Of a DNA stretch of 64,000 bases, positions 1 to 10,675 are shown piece by piece (the stretch's first letter is position 1; every line of letters starts with the position of its first letter). The notes under the pieces were generated by a model. The model saw only the letters and a list, made by a program, of their open reading frames with translations. It had not been told where the DNA came from and searched no databases. Source of the stretch: Larix kaempferi (Eukaryota; Streptophyta; Pinopsida; Pinales; Pinaceae). Location: the NCBI GenBank assembly GCA_027924585.1, contig BSBM01000106.1:38455501-38519500 (forward strand). Direction: 5' to 3'. The position numbers and the translations under genes were made by a program.

Positions 1-29
1 TCTAAATCCCGCGCATTGACTTGTTTCAT

Positions 30-320
30 TGTAACCGGCCTTATCCTCTTGCGTGTGCACCCTTTGACTTCTGTGACCTCTTAGCAGAGCATTCCGGGGC
101 TCCTATACAACCATTGTTTTCTCCGAGCTGTGAGCTGTGTTGGATTGTGGTCGTGCATCTTCCTCTCGTGCGTGCAACCTTTGAGTTTTGTGTGTTTGAG
201 CATAACATTCCGGGGCTTCTGTGCAACCATTGATTTATCTGAGTTGTGAGCTGTGATCAAATTTGGATTGTGGATGTTCATCTTCAACCTCTCGTGCCTA
301 CACCCATTGAAAAGAGGCAA
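30..320. repeat. Tandem repeat, ~120-bp unit, about 2.2 copies
   Basis: Two consecutive units (about 53-170 and 171-298) share the blocks 'gcattccggggct', 'gtgagctgtg', 'ttggattgtgg' and 'cctctcgtgc' in the same order. A third unit starts at 299 and breaks off. Short ORFs here on both strands are by-products of the repeat. No coding function is visible. Confidence 0.75.
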
Positions 321-484
321 TGCCTCCCAAGTCTATGAGTATGAAGCCCTAAATTTTATGGGGTCCAATATTTCATAGTTTGAATGGTTTATTTCATTAT
401 TGTATCTGTTCGTTTTCCCTTAGAAATCAATATAAATGGAAAATTGATTCAGATTTACGGCCCATATCTCTCCTTTGGCCACGA

Positions 485-1315
485 ATTATTTGGGAGGGTT
501 CCATTTCGAGCCATGTTGGATCCTGGGTTGCTTCAACACCAAGTACCTTCATAAGATTGCTCATATTTACTTTTGGATTTGGAGTCTCTATCAAACCTTG
601 CCTTATCACCTCATGTCTATCTTTTTTCTTTGCAAGGCACCGCTGTGTAAGCAATTTCTTCTACTCCTTCTTGGTCATCTTTAAAGGTTGCGGTGGAGGT
701 GGAAGAGGTTCAGCTTGAGGCTTAATTGGCTAAGGGTTCTCTACATATATAGTAGGTTTTTCCATATTCAATTTTAAATCACGTTCTGTGACATCTGTGT
801 AGCTACCAAAGGGTAAAAGAACCATATCCCACCACTCAACATTAGGTATAGGATCCTTTGGTTTCTCTTCTTTTGCAGGAACTCTTTCTGACACTTCAAT
901 CAGATCAGGATTTATATCAAGCTCATCATTTGCCTTGGAAAGTTGTGCTTGCTTGATCTTAAGCTCCTTTTCCTATGCTTATCTAAATTGACTCTTAAAT
1001 TTCAATATTTATGCCTCCTTTGACCATCTTTCTTAACAAATTCAAATGTCATCCTCTTAGGCCTCAAGAGCTTTGTTTTATTAATACCCATTTTTGGATC
1101 AAAATGGGGATTGGAATTGGGATCTTCATCAAATTCCGGCCTTAGAATTCGAAATGTTTTTTTTTTATGTTCACCTTCAAAGTGCTCAATTTTGTAATTA
1201 TTGGCTTTTCAATTACATTCCCCCATTCATCTATTTCATGACCCTGAGCATCAAGATGAAGAACATGAGATTTAGTAGGCTTCTGCTGGACAACAATACC
1301 AAATTCTCTGTTCAT
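485..1315 (-). pseudogene. PRP3: Processed-type pseudogene of U4/U6 snRNP protein Prp3
   Basis: Reading the minus strand from 1315 down to about 485 gives, in order, the conserved landmarks of plant Prp3, a component of the spliceosomal U4/U6-U5 tri-snRNP: LDAQGHEIDEWGNV, LSTLKVNI, NPHFDPKMGINKTKLLRPKR, ELDINPDLIEV, PIPNVEWWD, EPLPPPPQPLKMTKKE, then [14 protein letters not shown] and [12 protein letters not shown]. The blocks follow one another without intron-sized gaps, which suggests a reverse-transcribed copy; intron positions in the source gene cannot be checked here. It is dead. There is a frame change at the homopolymer near 1150-1160, several in-frame stops (one replaces the glutamine of the usual KKEQKK), and both protein ends are missing. 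Family recognition is strong; the retrocopy origin is inference. Confidence 0.85.
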
Positions 1316-1484
1316 ACTCAAAATTTATTTGAATTTACAGAGAGAATTCAAGAAAACATGAAAATTATGAACATAGATGAATGTGTTGAATGTGGAAACA
1401 ACTTCCTAAGCTTCTTGTATGTAGAGTTGAATGTGGATTGAGGGGTGACATTATGTCAAACAGGGTTGGAAATTTCAAATAAGA

Positions 1485-1581
1485 GGTAGTTACAAGGAGA
1501 TATTGCATATATTTAATCATATTTGACCTGCAATCTCTTTGGAAGGTCAAATAATAGGTAGTTACAAGGAGATATTGCATG
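1485..1581. repeat. Short direct duplication (25 bp)
   Basis: The string 'aggtagttacaaggagat' followed by 'attgcat' occurs at about 1485 and again at about 1556, separated by about 47 bp. It is a local duplication with no visible function. Confidence 0.7.
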
Positions 1582-1773
1582 GATGCATGTATGATGGTAT
1601 AGCGTTTATTTGCTTGCATGCAAATTCGGTGTTTGTGGGTGTAACCATATGTGAAAATTTCTTGTTCCCTAGATGCTCCTATTTGCCTTTGTTTTGACTT
1701 GGGAAACCCTCTTTCCACTTACCGTTTGAATTGTTTGCTTATCCTTTGGTCCATGTAGATACCCATGACCTTT

Positions 1774-1948
1774 AGATTGTTGGCAAATTTGAACCATTTT
1801 CTTTAACCATTGTTTTGGATGGCAGTGGGGAAATAATCTTGATAAGGTTTTTGTTTTCATACCCACATCTTTCATGATTTTCCATCCATATGAACCATAG
1901 TTTATTTATGAATTTGATATGCTTGTCATGCAATTCCTTCGTATCTCT
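1774..1948. repeat. 175-bp direct repeat, left copy
   Basis: This segment matches 10500-10674 at all but one position that I could find (about 1897, a versus g). On the minus strand it is an open stretch (DTKELHDKHIKFIN, then FIWMENHERCGYENKN) that continues to a splice-donor-like GGTAAGTGG at about 1725. I do not recognise the product. It may be an exon of an unknown gene. A 48-bp hairpin sequence follows directly at 1946-1993. Confidence 0.9.
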
Positions 1949-1993
1949 CACGTCCCCTCCCATCCTACTAGCTAGATGGAGAGGATCGTGAGG
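1946..1993. repeat. 48-bp hairpin sequence, left copy (inverted relative to 10453-10500)
   Basis: This is an imperfect palindrome beginning CTCACGTCCCCTCCCAT and ending ATGGAGAGGATCGTGAG, around a 12-nt centre. The same sequence lies in opposite orientation at 10453-10500. There the outermost pair differs (GTCACG/CGTGAC instead of CTCACG/CGTGAG), so base pairing is kept. Together the two copies look like terminal inverted repeats of the ~8.5-kb block between them. Confidence 0.75.
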
Positions 1994-2194
1994 TTAAACC
2001 GGGAATCTAGCCCCATACACAGTAAATAAACATTCAATTCAAAAGAAGATGAAGGACGTGGTGCTCAATCTGGTCAATTAGCCCCATATCCATTCATTAA
2101 ACTTATTGACACAAGACATGTATGTGTGCAGGCTGTAGAACACAATGGAATTTAAATAAATCTCGTTTATATCTAACGTACATTCAAGCTATTC

Positions 2195-3450
2195 TGTAAC
2201 AGCCATTAAATAGGGACCTTGGCAGAATTATAAAAAGGTCATATGGAATTGCATAAACTCGTAAAAACACAGCGGAATTTATTTATGAATTACACAATCT
2301 TCACACATGGAAAATATTCATCAAAGGAACAATTGCAAAGTTACAAACAAGAGAATACTTATCTTATGCGAAAGTAGTCCCCGAGCAACCAGCTACACTT
2401 CTACAACGTTCCACCCAACCATAGGCTAGTGTGCTCCTCAATCTCTCAGCACCACTACCACCCCCGAGCTGGGCATGATCTCCACAAGGAAAAGGGGGAA
2501 ACAGGCTCTCACATAGCCAAAGGTATATCAAAATCAGCCAAGCCAATCAGCAATTGGGTTTCTCAGGCTGTTAAGAGATGGGTGCATGCATCATCAAAAG
2601 CATAAGTGTTGGGCATGAGAAAAACGCCTATACAGTGAAGTTTTCAACAGTGGGTTTCTACCAGTTCCAGAAAAACGTGGTTAGACTCAAAACGAATTTG
2701 TAACTAGGAAAATCGACTAGGAGAGCAACCCATTTCAGAAAAACGCTCCAAGGGAAAAACGACCTCTCCCTCAGTCCAAAATCGCATCCCTCCTTCCCCA
2801 GCTGCTCCAAAATACCAAAACGAGTTTCTGGGCATGGAAAAACGCAGGGTTATGGCCAAAAAACGTGAGGATAAACTTCAGGGAGCTCAGCCTGCCTGCC
2901 AGGAAGAATGGCCATGGGTGAAGAATGGCTTTGAGCCAATTTCGTGGGGGTTTTCTTGCCCCACAAGCAAAAACACGATTTTCCAAGTTGATGGCTTGCC
3001 CATGCACGAAAATGGACAGCCATACCTCTCCCATCCCAAGGCATTTATTGTCTCAACCAATCTTTGGAAGAAGTAAATGATTGGGTGCATGAGACAAAAT
3101 GGGTAGTTGGTGGTTTATGGGTTTCCCCATTGACACATGAATTAATACCATTGGCTCAAGGGTTTGGATAATTTCCCTCCCTCTTCCTTGTAAAGATCAT
3201 GCCCCCATCTCTTTTGTTGCATTGCGTAGCTGGTTGTGGGTTTTCTCATTAAAATTGCATATTTACATGATATCCGATTTTACATTGTGCACTGCTAGCA
3301 CAAGGACCATATGCATCTATTCTAATTGCCGATACATAAAACGATAAGTCAGTGGTGGGGCCTTGGCCTTGAGCTCCTCACCATGACTAAATGGCAATAT
3401 TTACATCATTTACAATGTTAATGCAATAGGGTTAAGCTGGGGACGTTACA
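2195..3450 (-). repeat. 3' LTR of the minus-strand element
   Basis: The segment is bounded by TGTAAC and GTTACA (TG...CA ends with a 6-bp inverted repeat), is about 1256 bp long, and is directly preceded in element sense by a polypurine tract. The lower boundary is chosen from the TG and the inverted repeat; the LTR could extend to the hairpin at 1946. Small ORFs inside (2771-3090) overlap on both strands and are not convincing genes. Confidence 0.6.
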
Positions 3451-3464
3451 TTCCCCTCCCCTTG
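3451..3464 (-). promoter_or_regulatory. Polypurine tract
   Basis: The minus strand reads aaggggaggggaa immediately before the LTR start TGTAACGTCCCC. The same tract precedes the LTR at 58669. It is the expected plus-strand primer site of an LTR retrotransposon. Confidence 0.75.
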
Positions 3465-3568
3465 GAATAACACCGTCCTCGGTGTTCCAACACTTCGGAA
3501 AATAGATACCCACTTTACATATGTCCAAAATTCACAAAATGTGGTAGGTTTGTCCTGCATTTCACCCT

Positions 3569-4102
3569 TTACTTGGGTCTTTCAGGACTAAGTCCTTTGG
3601 TCTTTACAAACTGCTCTTGCTGGCTAGGACCTTCTAGCTCTGCATGAGGACATCGTTCCAAAACAATTCCTCCTTTTCCTTTTCCTTCCAACTGGTCCAC
3701 GAACTTGGAGAATTTTCGGCTGTTTCCCTCTTGATATTCTCTTGTTGGGCAGTCACGGAGGCAATGATTTCCTCCACATCCCCAACATTTCATCGGCGGC
3801 TTTACCTTTTCCCGGTCCATTTCCTTTGACTCTTCCCACCTGGGGCGTTTCTTAATCGGACGATTGGATGAATGCTTATTCATTGACCCACTTTCCTTCC
3901 CCTTGCTGATTGCTCCCAGAATGCTTTTTACCTCTTTTTGTAGACAAATAGAGTCCTGCAAAGCTTCATGGTTTCTCTCATTCTGTTGCCTCTGTAGCTT
4001 GAGCATCTCCCCAAGATTTTCTTGGGTCCTGGCAATTGTTTGAAGAAGACTTTCAGCCAACTCTAATAGCCCTCGATCTACTGCCATGGTCAATGGGCAC
4101 AA
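3569..4102 (-). CDS. Gag-like zinc-knuckle ORF (177 aa), retrotransposon-derived
   Basis: This is an uninterrupted 177-codon frame. The N-terminal half (residues ~8-65) is helical and glutamine/glutamate-rich, suggesting a coiled coil. A lysine/arginine-rich stretch (KKRPRWEE and neighbours) follows, then a zinc knuckle CWGCGGNHCLRDCP near residue 107. The spacing is CX2CX3HX4C, one residue shorter than the retroviral CX2CX4HX4C; such variants occur in plant Ty3/gypsy gag proteins. The ORF lies just upstream of the polypurine tract, an unusual place for gag, and no pol follows. It may be the nucleocapsid end of a gag whose capsid part has decayed. A nucleic-acid-binding role is inferred from the knuckle. 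It is the only intact frame of the element. Confidence 0.6.
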   Translation of the reverse strand: MCPLTMAVDRGLLELAESLLQTIARTQENLGEMLKLQRQQNERNHEALQDSICLQKEVKSILGAISKGKESGSMNKHSSNRPIKKRPRWEESKEMDREKVKPPMKCWGCGGNHCLRDCPTREYQEGNSRKFSKFVDQLEGKGKGGIVLERCPHAELEGPSQQEQFVKTKGLSPERPK

Positions 4103-7100
4103 CTGAACACACTTTGCTTACTAGCAATACTTTCTTGTGCCGGCCGCAACCAATTGTTTCACTTTCTTACCTGTGAAATTCATCATGGGAATTCTTTGTT
4201 AGGACAAGCATAACATAAACATTTAAGATTAGTCAATTATTTTCCTAATTGACATGGAATGTCCATGCTTTATTCATGGGACTTCCATACTTTTCATGCT
4301 TTCCCAACATACACATGAACTCATTCATGTTCATCTTTTCACAGGAAATTTACTACTTCAGCATTCACAATTCATCTCAAGTAATTACACACAATCTATT
4401 TTCAGCCATGATATGCACTCAACAATCTTTTGTTTTATAAATGCATCAATCAAAAGGAAAGAGAAGAGTAGGGGTTTATCCCTCTTAGTCTTGTTCTATT
4501 ATGGAGCTACACCATCGCTGTGGTTTCATGCTCCTTAGTCTCTTTCACTTCAATGTGAATGCTTTGACTTTCCTTTCTTGGCTATGACACTTAGTGTCTA
4601 AGGTTTGCATATAGATTTCAACCAGGGAACCCTTCCCCATTGTCGCTTACAGAGCCTTTGGCTGCTAGGACCCACACAGTTCCACTAGCACCATCTTTCG
4701 TTACTGCTCATACTGAGCTCTTTTTAGGACGGTCACATGTCCACATGCATCTTTAAGATGCCTTCATAGTCCTTGCTTCCAACAATACCTACACTCAATC
4801 ATTGAATCAAATCACATGTTTAGTTCATCTTCATAGGGTTTTTCTCTAAACAAGAGTTTAGGAAATCATAACCAAATCATATACACACGTATATTTATAA
4901 GCAAGAAGCTGCAAGGTAACTGAATACTTATCTGTATTGAATGTCTTTAATTTCTTCCACGGGATCCTTCTTTTCTTTACAAGCCTTGGGTTTCCCATGA
5001 ACACAATAACGAATGTTGGGCCAGCACATAGGCTACTCCACAATCATTCGAATCGGCAATTCCAGTCCAGTACGCTGACTGGGTTTATCAATCACTTCCT
5101 TTAGCAATATGCTAGGCCAGTGCTCTGACTGGTTTTATCAATTGTTTAAGGGGTGTTGGGCCAGCGTACACGCTGCTTTACCATATCAAGTGGTTAATGC
5201 CCAACTAGTCACTCTCTGGACTTTTCAAGAACTTTATAGCGTTCAACCAGCTACTCCCTGGATTTCTTAATAATTTATATCGCCCACTCATTTACTCTCT
5301 GGATTTACCAGCAATTTATAGTCTTTCAGGGTCTTGCCTTCCTGCAACGACCAAGGTTTCCAACAAAGAAACAATAGTGTATCAGCTTAGCTGTTAAAAG
5401 ATTTATACCTGTAATCTTCATTATTCCAAACAAGACATAAATGAAAACGAATACTTATCTGTACTGTGCATTTCCTCTCTGGTCCACAGGGTCCTGCTTT
5501 TACTTTATAAGCCTTGGGATCCTCCTGCGGACTAAGATGTTTGGCCAGCACGCAGGCTGTTCCAAATCATCAAATAATTAATGCCCTACCAGTACACCTT
5601 CACGCCGACTGGGTTTACCAAGCATTTGGTGGTGCCCAACCAGTCCCATACCTGGTTGGCCCTCTCCATTGCCGAGCCAGCACATACGTCTGGGTCATCG
5701 ACCAATGGAAGGTAACTGCGCCACCGACCATTACAGGTCAAGGCTCCACTACTCTGCCTTAGGCTTGCATCAGCCTTTCACGGTATCACAATCCCTCAAT
5801 GCGCATAATAATTCTTCACCCACACCAGGGTGGTACTTCTTCTCTTATGTAAGCCGGCGGTTCCATTAAGGAATTCTTTAGGTGACTTTCTTAACTGTAG
5901 GCTATCATGGCCTCATGATACCCACTCACCCTACGCAAGGGTTACCACTGCTCATACAGTCTTCTTGAGTACTATTTTCTTCACTTTTCTCTTTAAGGTG
6001 CAACACTTAATTTCATATGTATAATCTGTCAACACAAAATGGATAGCGAGCTCATTAGTATCGCTTCCCTAGAATTGTAAACATATTTCATAACATTCAC
6101 TATCCAACCTTGAAACACCAGGAATGCGTCCATTCCCTTAAGGCGTAGGCAATATTGGCATCCCTAACATAACTCAGCACCAGAAAGGCGTGCACTCCTT
6201 ACTGATGTGAACTATGAAGGTCCTAATCATACTTCAAGCAGTCTTTCATGATGGAAATAAAATCAAAACATGCTCTGCATATTAACTCTAATAATTAGAT
6301 ATATATATATCATTCAGGGTTTATGGAAAACTTATCCATTTTGCCGATGTTATTTCTCTTCTTTAATGAGGAATGGAGGCTCCTTCTCTGAGTTGACAGT
6401 CCCTCGATTTGCCATCCCAATTCCTTTTGATGTTACATATCCTTCATATGTCTTACTGACATATTCTTCACCATCCCACTCATATTGTTTACCAATCATG
6501 TAGTGCAAATGAAACATTAATAATGTCTTATGGCATTCCACCTGGAACCCATTTTCAAATCATGGAATCCCTTCCCATGAAGTTTGGCTTCTGCAGGACC
6601 TCTCCCTCGGTCTTACTGCAATGTGTCTCCCTGGCACACTTATTAAACAGCCAAACAATCAGCAACATCTAGCAATACAATTTCAAATACGATTGCTCCA
6701 TAACCAATCCATGGCACTAATAATTAAATTCAGTATGAACTTGCAACCCTGTCTACTACAGAAATTGGTTTTCTTATCCATGAGGCTATCCTCATATTGT
6801 TTGGCTCCTGTAAGTGACACCACTCTACCCGTTATGGTCTTATGCCTGCTGCCATCCATGAGCATCCACTTACAGCATGTCCTCCTGACACATTTTCATA
6901 TAAGCCAAACAGTCATTAGCAATTATTAGTAAAATTTCAAATCCGAAACATTTACAAATCTTGTATTTACAACTGTTCTTACTAACAGAACTTAGAGCTC
7001 TCAACCATGAGAACCTTCTCATAACCTTTGGCTTCTACATGTGGTAGATCTCGGTCTCTACTATGGACTTATCCTCATTGCCATATGTAAGACCTTCCTA

Positions 7101-9432
7101 CCGGGAACTGAAACTTCAATCAGCCAAAACGTTGTGAGTATCTATGCACATAATCATTCATTGCCATAATAGTCACTGAAGTGATCTCAGAATTATAACA
7201 CTCAATAATTCAAACACCTTCAGCTGTTAACATTTGAAATGCAACGAAATATATATATACACTTCTATATATGCGTCATTGTCATAATAGAATTTTCAAG
7301 ACATAGTCACACTATCCATGCAGCTTAACTAAATCGTAAATACTCATTATTTCACAGTCATATCATTCATACAGCTCTGTCCTTCCACAGAGCATTCTAG
7401 CAGCCCATCGATCATGATTTGGCTCTTCATGCACTCACTATTCTGCATTCATAACAGCCCATGAAATGGTCCTAGAATTATTATCAATTCATCATTTCAT
7501 TCATTATTTATTTGCAATGTCATATGTATCATCCCTATGCATTCATACAATGCATCACAAGATTTATAAAATCTCGTAATGCACATCTACTCAATGCTAC
7601 CTTGCATTGTTTTATGAGTACTATGCATTCAAGCATATTATGATCGAGACATGACTATCTCATATAACTTGCATTATCATAATCAGGACCACCAGTCCTC
7701 ACTTGCTTTGGTTATTAAGCACATAACCAACATACACATGGCATGATATAAATTCATATGAATGCATTGAGATTTTTAAACAATCATAGGGTGTAAGGAT
7801 CATTTCCTTCACTTACCCACACCTCACCAAGCTTGGTAGGTTAACAGTCCCAATCGGTATTCAATATCACAAGCAAACTAACTCAACATGGCTCAAACAT
7901 AGTTGAAGGGATCTTACCAAATCCTCTTTCAACATTCATGCAATTTGGCACCAATAATCATTACCTGCATGGTTACCATTAACATTGCCTGCTGTTACCT
8001 GATCAATTGGCCTCTTACCAAGGCTACTCAGTCCTTTCACCAAATTTATGATCATAGATTTGTTGCACCATCCTTTCTGCATAAAGTTGTTGGCTTCATG
8101 CAACAACATCCTCAGCACATTTAGCCATGCTCTTTGTTATCTTTGGTCCTACAACCAAGACCAACATCAATAATCATTATCAGCCACAATATTCTCCATC
8201 AGTGGTTCATTGCATTTGCAGACTTCATTATTTTACCAATATGCAACATCCCATTTATGCACAAGCATTCCCACATGTACTATGCAATGTTTGTTAAGAT
8301 GCCATCTAGTGCATATACATCTATGTAATCCCTTACATTTTTAACATTTTTATGCCATATGACAATTTCATAATTATAAGTATGATAACAAACAGAGGTT
8401 TAAAGAATTCTTCCATTTTCGATCCCTCCTCGTATCATGGAATTTCTCTTCCATATCATGCAATTGTAGAAATTGCCCACATTGACAACAAAATTTGTTT
8501 GTCAAAACAGCCGCTGGCACTCTTCTGCACTAATAACTATGATATCTGTAGACCTCATTCGAACTTTGGTCAAGCATCATTGTTCCCTGCTGGACAAGCT
8601 TTCCAATGCCTATCTTCATGCTCCATTCCGACATCAGGTGCGGAAACTGCATCCCTTCAAAAATGACAACTTTTCACTCCAGTTCTGCACATTTTACACA
8701 GTTGCATTTTGGTCCCGAATGCTAACTTCAGCCACCTGTGGAAGAAAATCTATGAGGAATCACAAAAACTTATCTATCGGGCAAAGTTATTCCATATAAC
8801 AAGGAACACTCCGCAATTCACGGATTTCAATTCCGATGCACCATTCATCTTCTATGAATTTCTGGATTTCACTACTTTTCACTTTTCACATTTTCCCAAA
8901 ATTCCAAATTTTGGGCCAAAAACGGCTATCTCCCAAACGGTGCATTTCTGTAAAATCTTCGTCTAACGGAAACTGTCCGTCTTAATGAGAATATGAAATG
9001 TCTAGTTCAGTAAAATTTCTGATTCCCACATCTAGGGTCACTTTTACTGTCCATCAGCTTTTCAAAATCCCGAAAAAGTGGCCCGGAACAGTGCTTTTTG
9101 GCCTTCTTGATCACCCCGACTCCATATCCTTTGGATTTTGGCTCCAAAATTCTGAACTTAACATCGTGCCTGCTTCATGGCCGCGCCTGATCAATTTCAG
9201 CTCAAACCGACCTTCCGTCAATCCTCGGGACTCCGTCCTTCAAAAGTCACTATTATCCATTTTCTGTCAAATCGGGGTGTAATGGGCTAGGGGTCTTCAC
9301 TGGTCCTTTCATGGCCTTCATCAATGGCCTCCGAGCCCCACAGGAATCATTCCATTCTGAGTTCGGATGCTCCTGCTATCCAAAAATCAAGTTTTAGCCA
9401 CTTTACTCTATTTTTTTTATTTTTTTTTGGGC
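4103..9432 (-). other. Non-coding interior of the minus-strand LTR element
   Basis: About 5.3 kb without a convincing gene. Frames are short and overlap on both strands. Recognisable sub-blocks are a degenerate repeat (5010-5720), a 'cttctctgagttgacagt' motif at ~6380 that recurs as a short tandem in the element at 59130-59390, and a block at ~8910-9140 ('ctatctcccaaac', 'cttaatgag', 'ggatttt') that is conserved in the two other non-coding LTR elements of the window. Confidence 0.55.
5010..5720. repeat. Degenerate short-unit repeat inside the LTR element
   Basis: Units of roughly 50-65 bp recur. They are built from 'gggccagc' or 'cccaacca', then 'ctgactgg' or 'ctctctgg', then a T-rich 'tttatcaat' or 'tttacca' segment. 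Examples begin near 5016, 5066, 5112, 5156, 5200, 5250, 5590 and 5640. The units are strongly diverged, so this is an old tandem array. I see no coding signal. Confidence 0.5.
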
Positions 9433-10190
9433 ACGCAGGCCGGTTCTCCGAACGCTTCCACAATGCGGAGCAGTTCAGCGAACGCTTCCGCAATTGCGGA
9501 GCAGTTCGTCGAACGCTTCCGCAATTGCGGAGCAGTTCGGCGAATGCTTCCGCAATGGCGGAGCGATTCGCTGAATTCTCCCGCAACTGCGGAGCCATTC
9601 GGCGAATGCTCCCGCAACTGCGGAGCCATTCGGCGAAGGCTTCCGTTGCGGAGCCATTCGGCGAATGCTCCCACAATTACGGAGCCATTCGGCGAAGGCT
9701 TCCGCCGTTTCGGAAGACTTTCCCGAATCCTCTCGCGATTTCGGAGCCGTTCGCGGAATCCTTCCGCAATTGCGGAACCATTCGCCGAAGTCTTCCGCAG
9801 TTGCGGAACGACTCGGCGAAGTCTTCCGCAGTTGCGGAACGACTTGCGGAATCCTTCCGAAATTTCGGAAGAGAATTCCTTCCGCAATTTCGGAAGAGAA
9901 TTCCTTCCGAAAATTCCTTTCGACGCCGACACTTAGAAAATTTTTCATCTTTTTCGGAGCATTTCGCCGAATTTTTCCGCGTTGCGGGACAACTCGCAGA
10001 ATCCTTCCGCAAATTTCGGAAGAGAATTCCTTCCGCAATTTCGGAAGGGAATTCCTTCCGCAAATTTCGGGGCAACTTCCCTAACTCTTCCGCGTTGCGG
10101 AAAAACTCGCGGAATGCTTCCGCAGTTTCAGAGCAATTCGCCGAATGCTTCCGTAGTTGCGGAAGACATTCGGGAATTCTTCCCGAAACA
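9433..10190. repeat. CpG-dense 31-bp palindromic minisatellite, open in all six frames
   Basis: From about 9433 to 9700 the sequence is a near-perfect 31-bp tandem built on gcttccgcaattgcggagca followed by gttcggcgaat. Each unit contains the palindromes CCGCAATTGCGG and TTCGNCGAA. Beyond 9700 the units become irregular, with a ~25-bp variant based on ggaattccttccg. Because 31 is not divisible by 3, each frame walks through all three phases; the unit has no stop on either strand, so long overlapping ORFs arise (301 aa plus, 187 aa minus). It sits just downstream of the primer-binding site in element sense, that is, in the leader. I treat it as a non-coding structural repeat, not as genes. Confidence 0.9.
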
Positions 10191-10435
10191 GTCTTAAACG
10201 AATTTTTCAAACAGACTTACGAAAATTGAAAACTTTCATTTATCTCACATTCAACAGTCCATCCAATGGATTCACAATTAATCCCTGTACATACAAAATA
10301 CAAAATACAAAATGCATGTACACACAAAATGCATTTTAGTTTCTTTTAATGCGTTTTAGCTCCAAATACAAAATGCATGTACACTCAATGATTTGTATCT
10401 CTGTGAAAGGCCCAACAGTTGTAGTGTTGAACCTA

Positions 10436-10450
10436 GAGCTCTGATACCAC
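10436..10450 (-). promoter_or_regulatory. Primer-binding site (initiator Met-tRNA type)
   Basis: The minus strand reads gtggtatcagagctc, which contains TGGTATCAGAGC, complementary to the 3' end of plant initiator methionine tRNA. It marks the start of the internal region of the minus-strand element. The LTR that should precede it is missing. Confidence 0.8.
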
Positions 10451-10452
10451 TC

Positions 10453-10500
10453 TGTCACGATCCTCTCCATCTAGCTGGTAGGATGGGAGGGGACGTGACA
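10453..10500. repeat. 48-bp hairpin sequence, right copy
   Basis: It starts TGTCACGATCCTCTCCAT and ends ATGGGAGGGGACGTGACA, with a 12-nt loop between the arms. It occupies the place where the 5' LTR should end, directly beside the primer-binding site. An inverted copy lies at 1946-1993. Confidence 0.8.
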
Positions 10501-10674
10501 GATTGTTGGCAAATTTGAACCATTTTCTTTAACCATTGTTTTGGATGGCAGTGGGGAAATAATCTTGATAAGGTTTTTGTTTTCATACCCACATCTTTCA
10601 TGATTTTCCATCCATATGAACCATGGTTTATTTATGAATTTGATATGCTTGTCATGCAATTCCTTCGTATCTCT
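10500..10674. repeat. 175-bp direct repeat, right copy
   Basis: A near-identical twin of 1774-1948 in the same orientation. On the minus strand its start is preceded by a splice-acceptor-like tattggcattacag, in keeping with an exon edge at about 10674. Beyond it, plus-strand sequence is unrelated to the left copy. Confidence 0.9.
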
Positions 10675-10675
10675 G

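Larger units (their letters stand above)
2195..10450 (-). mobile_element. Non-autonomous LTR retrotransposon with gag-like ORF and minisatellite
   Basis: On the minus strand the order is primer-binding site (10450-10436), CpG-rich minisatellite (10190-9433), a long stop-ridden leader/internal region, a gag-like zinc-knuckle ORF (4102-3569), a polypurine tract (3464-3451) and a 3' LTR (3450-2195). No protease, integrase, reverse transcriptase or RNase H could be read, so any movement would depend on enzymes supplied by another element. The expected 5' LTR upstream of the primer-binding site is absent; only a 48-bp hairpin sequence stands there. Part of the non-coding interior (about 8880-9140) resembles the interiors of the two elements at 33-38 kb and 57.7-64 kb, so they belong to a common lineage. 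Confidence 0.65.

Noticed and set aside
5010-5720. CRISPR-like regular repeats
   Set aside because: Units are degenerate, have no unique spacers of constant length, and the context is a plant retrotransposon.
9324-10229. Long overlapping ORFs (up to 301 aa) as protein-coding genes
   Set aside because: All six frames are open because the 31-bp unit lacks stops in every phase. No frame is favoured and there is no independent start context or domain.
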